Shown: piece after piece, positions 21,904 through 29,428 of the stretch
How positions within the stretch are numbered: position 1 is the stretch's first letter
How the letters are laid out: each line of letters starts with the position of its first letter
Origin: Pseudolysinimonas_A sp044239695
Lineage (GTDB): Bacteria > Actinomycetota > Actinomycetes > Actinomycetales > Microbacteriaceae
Reading direction: 5' to 3'
DNA length: 29,559 nucleotides
NCBI RefSeq assembly: GCF_044239695.1
Contig: NZ_JBIIAW010000029.1
Location: 1-29,559, forward strand
Translations under genes and position numbers: made by a program
Notes under the pieces: generated by a model
What the model saw: only the letters and a program-made list of their open reading frames with translations
Told to the model about the DNA's origin: nothing
Databases searched by the model: none

Positions 21904-23277
21904 ATGTCAGAGACCCTGGCCCAGGCCATCACCCGCGCGGGCAACCCCGTCGAACTGCTCCGCAATCAGGACTGGCCGTCGGTCACGTTCCCCATCCAGC
22001 CGGAGTTCACCAACTGGCGTGACGAGCAGCGCGCCTGGTCGACCACGGTCGCGATCATGGACCAGTCGCACCACATGACACAGCTGTTCCTCGGCGGCTC
22101 GGACCTCATCTCGATTCTCTCCGGCATCTCGCCGAACACGTTCGCCACCTTCCGGGCAGGCGTCGCCAAGCAGCTGATCGCGGTCAACCACGCCGGATAC
22201 CTGATCGGCGACGGCATCCTCTTCTACAACTCCGACGACCGCGAGGGCCTCGTGCTCGTCGGCCACCACATCCTCATCGACTGGGTGCGCTACAACGTCG
22301 AGAAGGCGGAGGGCGAGGGCAAGGACGTGCACCACCGTCTCGAGGCCAACTCGGCCATGCGCGGCGCCGGCAACGACCCGACCTTCTTCCGCTATGAGAT
22401 CCAGGGCCCCGAGGCCGACCACGTGATGGAGAAGCTCTGGGGCGGACCGGTGCCCGAGGTCAAGTTCTTCCACATCGCCGACCTCGAGATCGCCGGCGTG
22501 AAGGTCAAGGCACTGCGGCACGGGATGGCCGGGCAGCCCGGCTTCGAGTTCTACGGCAACTACGCCGACGGACAGAAGGTCATCGACGCGATGATGGAAG
22601 CCGGCGCCGAGTACGACATCCGCCGAGTCGGCGCGAAGGCGTATTCGTCGTCGCCGCTGGAATCGGGCTGGGTGCCGACGCCGTTCCCCGCGATCTGGGA
22701 CGACGACTTCGCCGCCTACCGCGAGTGGCTGCCCGCCGCCCGCGCCGGCTCGATCGGCGGGTCGCTGTACTCCACCGACGTGCACGACTACCAGTTCACG
22801 CCGTTCGACCTCGGCCTCGGTCGCTCGGTCAAGTTCGACCACGACTTCCACGGCCGTGAGGCGCTCGAGAAGATCGCCGAGGCGCCCGGGCGTCGCAAGG
22901 TCACGCTGCTCTGGAACGCCGAGGACGTCGCCGCGATCGTGAAGTCGCAGGTCGAGCCGGGCGTGCCGGCGAAGTTCCTCGACTTCCCGAAGGCGCGCTA
23001 CGGCTTCTACCAGATGGATGTCGTGCTGCAGGGGGGAAGCCAAGTCGGCATCTCGACCGACGCCGGCTACGTCGCCCTCGACCAGCTCTACATGTCGCTC
23101 GCGACGCTCGACAACTCGGTCGAGGAGGGCTCGGTCGTCGAGGTCGTCTGGGGCGAGGACCCGATCTCGAAGAAGCCGCAGGTCGACCAGAAGCACCGCC
23201 AGGTCAAGATCCGCGCGACCGTCGCTCCGGCGCCGTACCACGACTACGCCCGGTCGGTGTATCGCGCCAACGACTGA
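21904..23277 (+). CDS. ligM: Tetrahydrofolate-dependent vanillate/3-O-methylgallate O-demethylase
   Basis: This is a 457-aa GcvT-like (aminomethyltransferase-fold) protein. The N-terminal MSETLAQAITRAGNPVELLR and WRDEQRAWSTTVAIMDQSHHM stretch is the LigM/DesA opening. LFLGGSDLISILSGISPNTF, NHAGYLIGDGILFY and YGNYADGQKVIDAMMEAGAE follow. LigM moves the aromatic O-methyl group to tetrahydrofolate, turning vanillate into protocatechuate and 3-O-methylgallate into gallate. DesA-type syringate demethylation cannot be excluded from sequence. AAGGA lies 6 nt before the ATG. It pairs functionally with pobA (both make protocatechuate) and with ligJ further down. Family call is strong; the preferred substrate is inference. 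Confidence 0.87.
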   Translation: MSETLAQAITRAGNPVELLRNQDWPSVTFPIQPEFTNWRDEQRAWSTTVAIMDQSHHMTQLFLGGSDLISILSGISPNTFATFRAGVAKQLIAVNHAGYLIGDGILFYNSDDREGLVLVGHHILIDWVRYNVEKAEGEGKDVHHRLEANSAMRGAGNDPTFFRYEIQGPEADHVMEKLWGGPVPEVKFFHIADLEIAGVKVKALRHGMAGQPGFEFYGNYADGQKVIDAMMEAGAEYDIRRVGAKAYSSSPLESGWVPTPFPAIWDDDFAAYREWLPAARAGSIGGSLYSTDVHDYQFTPFDLGLGRSVKFDHDFHGREALEKIAEAPGRRKVTLLWNAEDVAAIVKSQVEPGVPAKFLDFPKARYGFYQMDVVLQGGSQVGISTDAGYVALDQLYMSLATLDNSVEEGSVVEVVWGEDPISKKPQVDQKHRQVKIRATVAPAPYHDYARSVYRAND

Positions 23278-23283
23278 GGCGGC

Positions 23284-23323
23284 AGGCCGGTAATCCGTCA
23301 CATCTGTCACGGATTACCGGCCT
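23284..23323. terminator. Terminator of ligM
   Basis: AGGCCGGTAATCCGT (23284-23298) and ACGGATTACCGGCCT (23309-23323) form a perfect 15-bp stem with a 10-nt loop. It starts 6 nt after the ligM stop and separates it from the convergent membrane-protein gene. Confidence 0.85.
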
Positions 23324-23368
23324 GGACCCTCCCCGAGTGGCGGAAGAGTCGGGGCGAGTGGCGGACTC

Positions 23369-25417
23369 TCACTTCTTCTGAGACGTCGTCTTCGCGCGGG
23401 CTGGTTTCGTGGCGGCCTGGGGCTTGGTTTCGGTGTCTTCAGTCGGCTTCGGGTACCCCTTCTTGAACCACTCGAGTTTCCGCAGCTCCTTCAGTTCCGG
23501 ATCGTTCCAGAGGTAGGCAGCGTCCTCGGGCTGCAAGATGTTCATCTGCACGCGCCACTCAATGTCCACGCGAGGCTGGTTTTCCACCTGACTCGTCCGG
23601 GAGAGATAGCACAGGTAGTCATAGGCGATATCCGGCGACACCGAGAACCTGGCTCTCTCCAACCAATCCTTTGAACTGGCGAGGGCGACGCACGCCCCCT
23701 CGGCGGCTTGTTCTGTTCCCTCCTTCTTGGTCTGCTTTCCCTCGAGATGGGTCAGGAGTGCGATCGAGATGGCAAAGGCCATCTCGAGGAGCGGCGCGAT
23801 CGGTCGAGCTGCGATCTCCTTGCGTTTCAGGATGCCGATCCCTTCGACGGCGGCCTGGGCTCCGGCCGTCAACAGGGCGGAGTTTGTCGGGCCGTCGACC
23901 GACGCCGGTCCGGCGGCGAGAGCATTTCGAATCGCGACGATCTTCAGGTTGAGGGTGCGAAGACGGAGGATGCGAGACCTGTCGGTGTTCTCGTTCTGGT
24001 GGGGGCTATCGAGGAACCGGCCCAAGAACCCTGCGAACGTCTCCAACTCGGCCCGCGATGTCGAGCGCCGGAAGCGCGCGTTCATGACTCCGAGTTCGGC
24101 GAGATGATAGTTCGGGTCATCACGGAGAGCCCCGGTGAAGATCGCGAACGACTCGTCATCCTTCGGGTAGAGACGAGCGCCGATCTGGTACAGGCCGACC
24201 GCGTTCCCCTGCGTCGCCCCGAAGAGTCCGGAGAACCCGGCGTTCTGATCGGCCACCGCCGTCACGACGTGACCGGCCGCCAGCTTCCGAAGATACTCGA
24301 GCCGGGGATCGGGGATCTTGGGCTTCTCGTCGGTCTTGGCCTCCGCGTCGGTCTTGGGCGCAACCGGCGGCTCCTTCGGCGCGGCAGCCAGCGGAGGGAA
24401 ATCGTTGAGGTCCAGCGTCGTCGCCTTGACCACCCGTCCATTGCGACGGATCGTCAGGCTGGCGCGTGTGTCGTCGAGTTGTGCGAAGACGATCTGCCAC
24501 GGCACCAGTCCGAACAGTCCCTGCAATGCCGTGAGCGCCCCGGACAGCAGCTTGCCGCCCGGGGCTTCTTCGAGAACCGCGCCTTTGAGAGCTTCGACGT
24601 CCGGGGCGTCGGGAATCTCGATCCCGCCCGCCTCGGTCGCCGCGATGTCGCTGATCGCCGCGACGATCTCGGCGGCCCCGATCGAGTCGGACGTTCCCTC
24701 GGCAGTGAGGACCTTGACCGCGATTCGAGTGCGCCCCGCGAGGTACATCGCGAACGGCAGAGTGCCGGCGATCGCGACGCTCAGGAAGGCCACCCAGACG
24801 AGGTGGGCCAATCCGAGGGTGGTGACGGCCCACACGGCGAGCCCGGCCCCCAGGATTCCGAGCGCAGCCCCGATCCCACCCAGCACCCGAAGGCCGGTGA
24901 CACTCCATTTGTACCGCCCGGCACGCCAGGGGATCGCGGGAAGCAGCATGACGAGCCGCGTGACGACAAGGAGCGCGGCGAGAACCGCGAGCCACGCCAG
25001 CGCCGCACCCGAGAGCGGCGTGAGGCAGTCATCGAGGAACGCTTTCCACTTCTCACCGAAGTCGGCGCAACAGTCGCTCTCGTCGTCCTCCTCGTCGGCG
25101 AGTGCGAGCTCCGCCGCCTGGTGCGCGGTCGTGCAATCAGCCAGTTGCTGCGCGAGCGAGTCGCGGAGCGCGTCGTCCTCGGTCTTGACGATGAGGTCGA
25201 GCGCCAGTTCCTGGATGGCCTCGATCTCTTCGAGTGCCTTTTCCGGGTCGGACGCGATGAGTCGCTGGGCAGCTGCGCACGGATCGGCGGTCGACGCGCC
25301 CCACGCCGCGGAGACGGGGGATCCAACGCCGAGCAGTGCGAGGCCGAAGACCCCGATCGCGACAAACGAGCGTCGGATTGCGGGCACCGCGAAACTACGA
25401 GTTCCTGATCCAGACAC
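23369..25417 (-). CDS. Unrecognised 682-aa secreted/membrane protein
   Basis: A signal-like segment (RRSFVAIGVFGLALLGVGSP) is followed by a Cys-containing, very acidic region (about 41-133; C47, C94, C116, C117, C131). Three membrane segments span about 136-158, 176-200 and 203-226. Then come a soluble domain with a Gly/Ala-rich start (VKVLTAEGTSDSIGAAEIVA) and beta-rich LDDTRASLTIRRNGRVVKAT, a Pro/Lys/Ala linker, and a long helical region (about 390-640) resembling TPR-type helical repeats. The end is Lys-rich (AKTTSQKK). The middle domain resembles membrane-tethered regions seen in actinobacterial proteins of unknown role. A GTG start has AGGAAGG 5 nt upstream and a well-spaced promoter further up. 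GC is lower than in its neighbours, suggesting acquisition. I recognise no family and assign no function. Confidence 0.8.
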   Translation of the reverse strand: MSGSGTRSFAVPAIRRSFVAIGVFGLALLGVGSPVSAAWGASTADPCAAAQRLIASDPEKALEEIEAIQELALDLIVKTEDDALRDSLAQQLADCTTAHQAAELALADEEDDESDCCADFGEKWKAFLDDCLTPLSGAALAWLAVLAALLVVTRLVMLLPAIPWRAGRYKWSVTGLRVLGGIGAALGILGAGLAVWAVTTLGLAHLVWVAFLSVAIAGTLPFAMYLAGRTRIAVKVLTAEGTSDSIGAAEIVAAISDIAATEAGGIEIPDAPDVEALKGAVLEEAPGGKLLSGALTALQGLFGLVPWQIVFAQLDDTRASLTIRRNGRVVKATTLDLNDFPPLAAAPKEPPVAPKTDAEAKTDEKPKIPDPRLEYLRKLAAGHVVTAVADQNAGFSGLFGATQGNAVGLYQIGARLYPKDDESFAIFTGALRDDPNYHLAELGVMNARFRRSTSRAELETFAGFLGRFLDSPHQNENTDRSRILRLRTLNLKIVAIRNALAAGPASVDGPTNSALLTAGAQAAVEGIGILKRKEIAARPIAPLLEMAFAISIALLTHLEGKQTKKEGTEQAAEGACVALASSKDWLERARFSVSPDIAYDYLCYLSRTSQVENQPRVDIEWRVQMNILQPEDAAYLWNDPELKELRKLEWFKKGYPKPTEDTETKPQAATKPARAKTTSQKK

Positions 25418-25453
25418 GGGTCGCCTTCCTGGGCGTCAGCCGATGTTGTGTGG

Positions 25454-25482
25454 AATGTAGCGGTCCGCGGTGTCCCCCACAA
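25454..25482 (-). promoter_or_regulatory. Promoter of the 682-aa membrane-protein gene
   Basis: On the minus strand TTGTGG (25477-25482) and TACATT (25454-25459) are separated by exactly 17 nt. They lie 36 nt before the GTG. The -35 lies in the apex of the hairpin at 25460-25496. Confidence 0.6.
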
Positions 25483-25496
25483 GGGGGCCGCGCCGC
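25460..25496 (-). terminator. Imperfect GC hairpin after the BlaR-like gene
   Basis: On the minus strand CCCCC-TTGT-GGGGG is extended by CGCGG/CCGCG and GCGG/CCGC with small internal loops. It lies 22 nt after the M56 gene stop and could end the blaI-blaR message. No U-tract follows. It coincides with the downstream promoter. Confidence 0.4.
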
Positions 25497-25518
25497 GATG
25501 CCCGGGCAGTTGGGGCCG

Positions 25519-26292
25519 TCAGCCGACCAAGCGCCGCACGCGATCCCGCGTCCGCGGTGGCTCGCGAGGGATGCCGGGGTCGGCGACGCGCGCACCCTCC
25601 GGGGCTGACGCGACCGCAGCGATCGCGCGGGCGAGCACGTCGTCGGGGGTGGTGCGACGAGCACCGTCATCCGCCAGGAGCTCCACGAGCACCGCGACCT
25701 CCTCGGCGGCGCGCGCGGCGATCGGGAACCAGGGCAGCGCCGAATGCCAGGCGCGGAAGGCGACGAGCACGATGTCGTGGCGCTGGGTGAGGTGCGCGCG
25801 CTCGTGCGCGATCACGGCGGCGAGCTCCTGCGGCGGCAGCCGGTCGAGCAGGCCCCGGGAGAGCACGGTGATCGACGAGAAGCCGGACGGCAGGCAGTAG
25901 GCGACGGGCGTCGGCGCGTCGAGGATGACGGTCTGCGGACGCGCCGGGTCGGGGGAGGTCAGCAGGTCGAGCAGGGCCCGGTGCCGGGAGCGGGAGCGTC
26001 CGACCGAGACGACCGTCGCGGCGAGATGACCGAGCAGGTGCAGGGTGAGCCCGACGGCGAGACCGATGAGGATGCCGCCGCCGAGGGTGTCGTGCGGCGC
26101 GAGCGCGATGCCGCCGGCGACGAGGGCACCGATCATCGAGAACCCGCCGGCGAGGGCGATCGCCTGCCAGAGCACGAGCGCGCGTCCGGGCGCGCGCGTC
26201 GGCCAGTTCGCGCGTGCCAGCAGAATCGGCACGGGCGCCGCGAGGCCGAGCGCGACGAGGCCGAGCAGGATGGCGATGATCCCGGGGGCCAT
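25519..26292 (-). CDS. M56-family membrane metallopeptidase, short BlaR1-like
   Basis: This 257-aa protein has three N-terminal membrane segments (about 4-25, 40-65 and 75-98) and a cytoplasmic zinc-peptidase domain with H163-E-R-A-H167 (HExxH) followed by LPWFPIAARAAEEVAVLVE, whose glutamates can supply the third ligand. It lacks the extracellular penicillin-binding sensor of staphylococcal BlaR1, like the short actinobacterial homologues. BlaR-type proteases inactivate the BlaI repressor when induced. The ATG shares one base with the blaI stop (TGATG), so the two are co-translated. Without a sensor domain, the signal it responds to is unclear. Confidence 0.87.
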   Translation of the reverse strand: MAPGIIAILLGLVALGLAAPVPILLARANWPTRAPGRALVLWQAIALAGGFSMIGALVAGGIALAPHDTLGGGILIGLAVGLTLHLLGHLAATVVSVGRSRSRHRALLDLLTSPDPARPQTVILDAPTPVAYCLPSGFSSITVLSRGLLDRLPPQELAAVIAHERAHLTQRHDIVLVAFRAWHSALPWFPIAARAAEEVAVLVELLADDGARRTTPDDVLARAIAAVASAPEGARVADPGIPREPPRTRDRVRRLVG

Positions 26293-26651
26293 CAGCGACG
26301 GTCGAGGAGCGCGCGCAGCAGGTCGGCATCGGCCGAACTGACCCCGCCGACGAAGCGCTCGAGCACGGCGCGGCGGTCGGCGGCGTCGCCGAGCACCTCG
26401 TGCATGAGTTCGGCGACGTGGTCTTCTCGGGATGCCATCGCGATGTAGCGGTGGGGGCGGGCGCTGCGGTCGCCGCTCACGAACCCCTTCTTCTCGAGCC
26501 GGCTGAGCACGGTGAGGACCGTCGTCGCGGCCAGCGGCTTGCCCGTGTCGGCGCCGGCGAGGCCGGGCAGGAGGTCGTACGCCGACAGGGGCGTGCCGGC
26601 ATCCCACAGCGCCTGCATCACGCTTCGTTCGAGCTGTCCGAGGTTGGCCAC
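26292..26651 (-). CDS. blaI: BlaI/MecI/CopY-family transcriptional repressor
   Basis: This 119-aa protein is a winged helix (about 1-75): LGQLERSVMQALWDAGTPLS begins the family domain, LAATTVLTVLSRLEKKGFVS is the recognition helix and PHRYIAMASRED the wing. The C-terminal helices (about 80-119) should dimerise. The GTG start has a TAGAAT -10 box 6 nt upstream and no Shine-Dalgarno sequence. Three TTCTAC-N5-GTAGAA palindromes lie immediately upstream, so autorepression is very likely. cydA begins on the other strand 158 bp away and may be controlled too. Confidence 0.92.
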   Translation of the reverse strand: MANLGQLERSVMQALWDAGTPLSAYDLLPGLAGADTGKPLAATTVLTVLSRLEKKGFVSGDRSARPHRYIAMASREDHVAELMHEVLGDAADRRAVLERFVGGVSSADADLLRALLDRR

Positions 26652-26657
26652 TCCGTG

Positions 26658-26686
26658 ATTCTACGCCTCGTCGAACTACTTCTACA
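26658..26686 (-). promoter_or_regulatory. blaI promoter (leaderless)
   Basis: On the minus strand TGTAGA (26681-26686), a 17-nt spacer and TAGAAT (26658-26663) precede the GTG by 6 nt. The -10 overlaps the first operator and the -35 the second. Confidence 0.55.
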
Positions 26687-26717
26687 TGGTGTAGAAATGT
26701 TTCTACAGGGCGTAGAA
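26659..26717. promoter_or_regulatory. Three phased BlaI operators between blaI and cydA
   Basis: TTCTAC-N5-GTAGAA occurs perfectly at 26680-26696 and 26701-26717. A one-mismatch copy (TTCTAC-N5-GTCGAA) is at 26659-26675. Centres at 26667, 26688 and 26709 are exactly 21 bp apart, which is two helical turns. The core matches the dyad form (TAC...GTA) bound by BlaI-family dimers. Confidence 0.8.
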
Positions 26718-26808
26718 GCCGCGGCGGGACCTAAGTCCCTGGGCATCCGTCCCGCACTCCACGACCCTGGCTGAGCGCGCCGTTGGTCGGCGCCGGAAGG
26801 AGACCTCA

Positions 26809-28383
26809 GTGGACCCGCTCGACATCGCCCGCTGGCAGTTCGGGATCACGACGGTCTACCACTTCGTGATGGTGCCGCTGACGCTCGGCCTCGGACTCAT
26901 GGTCGCGATCCTGTATACGCGCTACGTGCAGACCGGTGACGAGCGCTGGAAGCGGATGACGAAGTTCTGGGGCAAGTTGTACCTCGTCAACTTCATCCTC
27001 GGCGTCGCCACCGGCCTCGTGCAGGAGTTCCAGTTCGGGATGGCGTGGAGCGAGTACTCCCGCTTCGTCGGCGACGTGTTCGGCGCCCCGCTCGCCCTCG
27101 AAGGCCTGCTCGCGTTCTTCGTCGAGTCGACCTTCCTCGGCCTCTGGATCTTCGGCTGGGGCCGCCTTCCCCAGCGCGTGCACCTCGCGACCCTGTGGCT
27201 CGCCGTCATCGGATCCTGGATCTCGGCGTTCTTCATCATCGTCGCGAACTCCTGGATGCAGCACCCGGTCGGGGTCGAACTCGTCGACGGCCGACCCGTG
27301 ATGAACGACATCTGGGCCGTGCTGACGAACAACACCGCTTTGGCCGCCTACAGCCACACCCTCTTCGGGGCGATCGCGGTCGCCGGGGGCTTCCTGCTCG
27401 GCATCGCCTGGTACCACCTGTGGCGGCGGCGTCACGACGGCATCGACACGGTGGATGCGCGGGGGCGGGTCGTCGTCGGATCGGCGGACGACATCCCCGG
27501 GCGCGACGAGAAGGACCACTCCGTCTGGCTGCGGTCGCTGCGCATCGGTGCCGTCGTCGCGATCGTCGGATTCGCCGGCGTCGCGGTCACCGGCGATGTG
27601 CAGGCGAAGCTCATGTACGAGCAGCAGCCGCTGAAGATGGCGGCCGCCGAAGCCGCGTGCCACACCGGAACCGAATTCTCGGTGCTGTCGATCGGCGACC
27701 TCGGCGCGCAGGACTGCGACAGTGTCACGACGATCGTCGCGATCCCGGGCATCCTCTCCTTCCTCGCCAAGGGCGACTTCACGACCGAGATGCCCGGCAT
27801 CAACGACCTCATCCCGCAGTACCAGGAGGAGTACGGGCTGACGCTGCCCGACGACCCGAAGTACGGCGAGCGGGCCGGCGAGACGATCGAGTACCTGCCG
27901 CTCATGGAGGTCACCTACTGGGGCTTCCGCATCATGATCGGGTTCGGAGCGATCGCCGCCTTCGCCGCCGCCGTCGCCCTGTGGATCACCCGCAAGGGAA
28001 CCGTCCCCCGCTCGCGCTGGCTGATGCGCCTCGCGGTGTTCGGCATCCTCGCGCCCTTCGGAGCGAACATCGCGGGCTGGGTGTTCACCGAGATGGGCCG
28101 GCAGCCGTTCGTCGTCGCGCCCAACCCGAACCCGTCGGGGACGGATGGCGTCTACATGTTCACCGCCGCCGCGGTCTCCCCGGGGGTCACGGCGGGTGAG
28201 CTGCTGTTCTCGCTCATCGCGCTCGGGCTCGTCTACCTCGCGCTGATGGTCGTCGAGGTCGCGCTGCTCGTGAAGTACGTGCGCTCCGGAGTGGTCGGGG
28301 CGATGCCCGAACTCGCGCCGCCGGCCGACGATCCCGACGACCCCGAGTCCCGTCGCGACGACGTGCTCGCGTTCGCCTACTGA
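26809..28383 (+). CDS. cydA: Cytochrome bd ubiquinol/menaquinol oxidase subunit I
   Basis: This 524-aa protein has nine or so membrane segments. Haem ligands are visible: H18 (b595) in VYHFVMVPLTLGLG, H183 (b558) in YSHTLFGAIAVAGG and M376 (b558) in FRIMIGFGAIAA. E428-MGRQP, with G430-R431-Q432-P433, is the family GRQP motif. The quinol-binding Q-loop is of the short type. CydAB reduces O2 to water with quinol electrons, generates proton motive force without pumping, and supports low-oxygen or stressed respiration. AAGGAG lies about 6 nt before the GTG. cydB follows after 16 nt. The shared upstream region carries the BlaI operator array, so repression by BlaI is possible. Confidence 0.96.
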   Translation: MDPLDIARWQFGITTVYHFVMVPLTLGLGLMVAILYTRYVQTGDERWKRMTKFWGKLYLVNFILGVATGLVQEFQFGMAWSEYSRFVGDVFGAPLALEGLLAFFVESTFLGLWIFGWGRLPQRVHLATLWLAVIGSWISAFFIIVANSWMQHPVGVELVDGRPVMNDIWAVLTNNTALAAYSHTLFGAIAVAGGFLLGIAWYHLWRRRHDGIDTVDARGRVVVGSADDIPGRDEKDHSVWLRSLRIGAVVAIVGFAGVAVTGDVQAKLMYEQQPLKMAAAEAACHTGTEFSVLSIGDLGAQDCDSVTTIVAIPGILSFLAKGDFTTEMPGINDLIPQYQEEYGLTLPDDPKYGERAGETIEYLPLMEVTYWGFRIMIGFGAIAAFAAAVALWITRKGTVPRSRWLMRLAVFGILAPFGANIAGWVFTEMGRQPFVVAPNPNPSGTDGVYMFTAAAVSPGVTAGELLFSLIALGLVYLALMVVEVALLVKYVRSGVVGAMPELAPPADDPDDPESRRDDVLAFAY

Positions 28384-28399
28384 GCTACAGGAGACAACA

Positions 28400-29428
28400 A
28401 TGGAAGTGCTGCCCACCGTCTGGTTCATCGCGATCGCGGTCCTCTGGATCGGGTTCCTGCTGCTCGAGGGCTTCGACTTCGGCGTCGGGATGCACCTGCT
28501 GGTGCGTGCCCGCGGCGAACAGGAACGCCGGCTCATGCTCAACACCATCGGACCCGTCTGGGACGGCAACGAGGTGTGGCTGATCACCGCGGGCGCCGCG
28601 ACCTTCGCCGCCTTCCCGCTCTGGTACGCCTCGCTGTTCTCGACGCTCTACGTGCCGCTCGTGCTCGTGCTGCTCGGGCTGATCTTCCGCGCGGTGTCGA
28701 TCGAGTGGCGCGGCAAGGGGTCGTCGGCGCGCTGGCGCCGGTGGTGGGACATCGCCCTCGGCGGCGGCTCGTTCCTCGCGGCCTTCGGTATCGGGGCGGC
28801 GCTCGCGCTGACGACGACGGGACTGCCGATCGACGCCAACGGCGACCGCGTCGGCGGCCCGTTCGTCTGGCTCACCCCGATCGCCGTCCTCGGTGGCCTG
28901 GCGACCGTCGGCTTCTGCCTCGTGCACGCCGCCACCTTCCTCGCGCTGAAGACCGACGGACCCGTCCGCGAACGTGCGGGCCGGGACGTCGTGCGGATGG
29001 CGCCGATCGCCCTCCTGCCGCTCGTCGGCTGGGTGGTGCTCGTGCAGTTCCAGTCGGGCACCGTCGTGTCGTGGAGCCTCGTGGTGGTGGCCGCCGCGGC
29101 CGCGGTGCTCGGCTGGCTCGCCGCCCGGAAGCGGCTCGAGGGTCGCGCGTTCCTGGGGTTCGCGGCCTTCCTGGTCGCGGGGGCGGCGGCGATCTTCGTG
29201 GCCGCGTATCCCGCGGTGCTGCCGTCGACGATCGATCCCGCCTACACGCTGACGGTCTCGAACGCGTCGAGCAGCGACTACACGCTCGGCGTGATGACGA
29301 TCGTCGCCGCGGTGGGGCTGCCGGTCGTCCTCGCCTACCAGGCGTGGAGCTACTGGGTGTTCCGCAAGCGGCTGCGGGTCGAGCACCTGCCCGTCGCGCA
29401 TCCGGTGTTGCCCGCCGTCCGCTCGTGA
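28400..29428 (+). CDS. cydB: Cytochrome bd oxidase subunit II
   Basis: This 342-aa protein has about eight membrane segments. The start EVLPTVWFIAIAVLWIGFLL with LLEGFDFGVGM, then TIGPVWDGNEVWLITAGAAT, are CydB hallmarks. It forms the heterodimer with CydA. AGGAGA lies before the ATG. The C-terminal part ends YWVFRKRLRVEHLP. A GTG overlaps its stop (GTGA) and opens a frame to the window end, as expected for cydD in a cydABDC operon. Confidence 0.96.
   Translation: MEVLPTVWFIAIAVLWIGFLLLEGFDFGVGMHLLVRARGEQERRLMLNTIGPVWDGNEVWLITAGAATFAAFPLWYASLFSTLYVPLVLVLLGLIFRAVSIEWRGKGSSARWRRWWDIALGGGSFLAAFGIGAALALTTTGLPIDANGDRVGGPFVWLTPIAVLGGLATVGFCLVHAATFLALKTDGPVRERAGRDVVRMAPIALLPLVGWVVLVQFQSGTVVSWSLVVVAAAAAVLGWLAARKRLEGRAFLGFAAFLVAGAAAIFVAAYPAVLPSTIDPAYTLTVSNASSSDYTLGVMTIVAAVGLPVVLAYQAWSYWVFRKRLRVEHLPVAHPVLPAVRS

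Noticed and set aside
23284..23323. 15-bp palindrome after ligM considered as an operator or recombination site
   Set aside because: Its position 6 nt after a stop codon and hairpin geometry fit an ordinary terminator.
26806..28587. Minus-strand frame of 593 aa opposite cydA
   Set aside because: It is an exact antisense shadow of cydA with Asp/Arg/His-rich composition.
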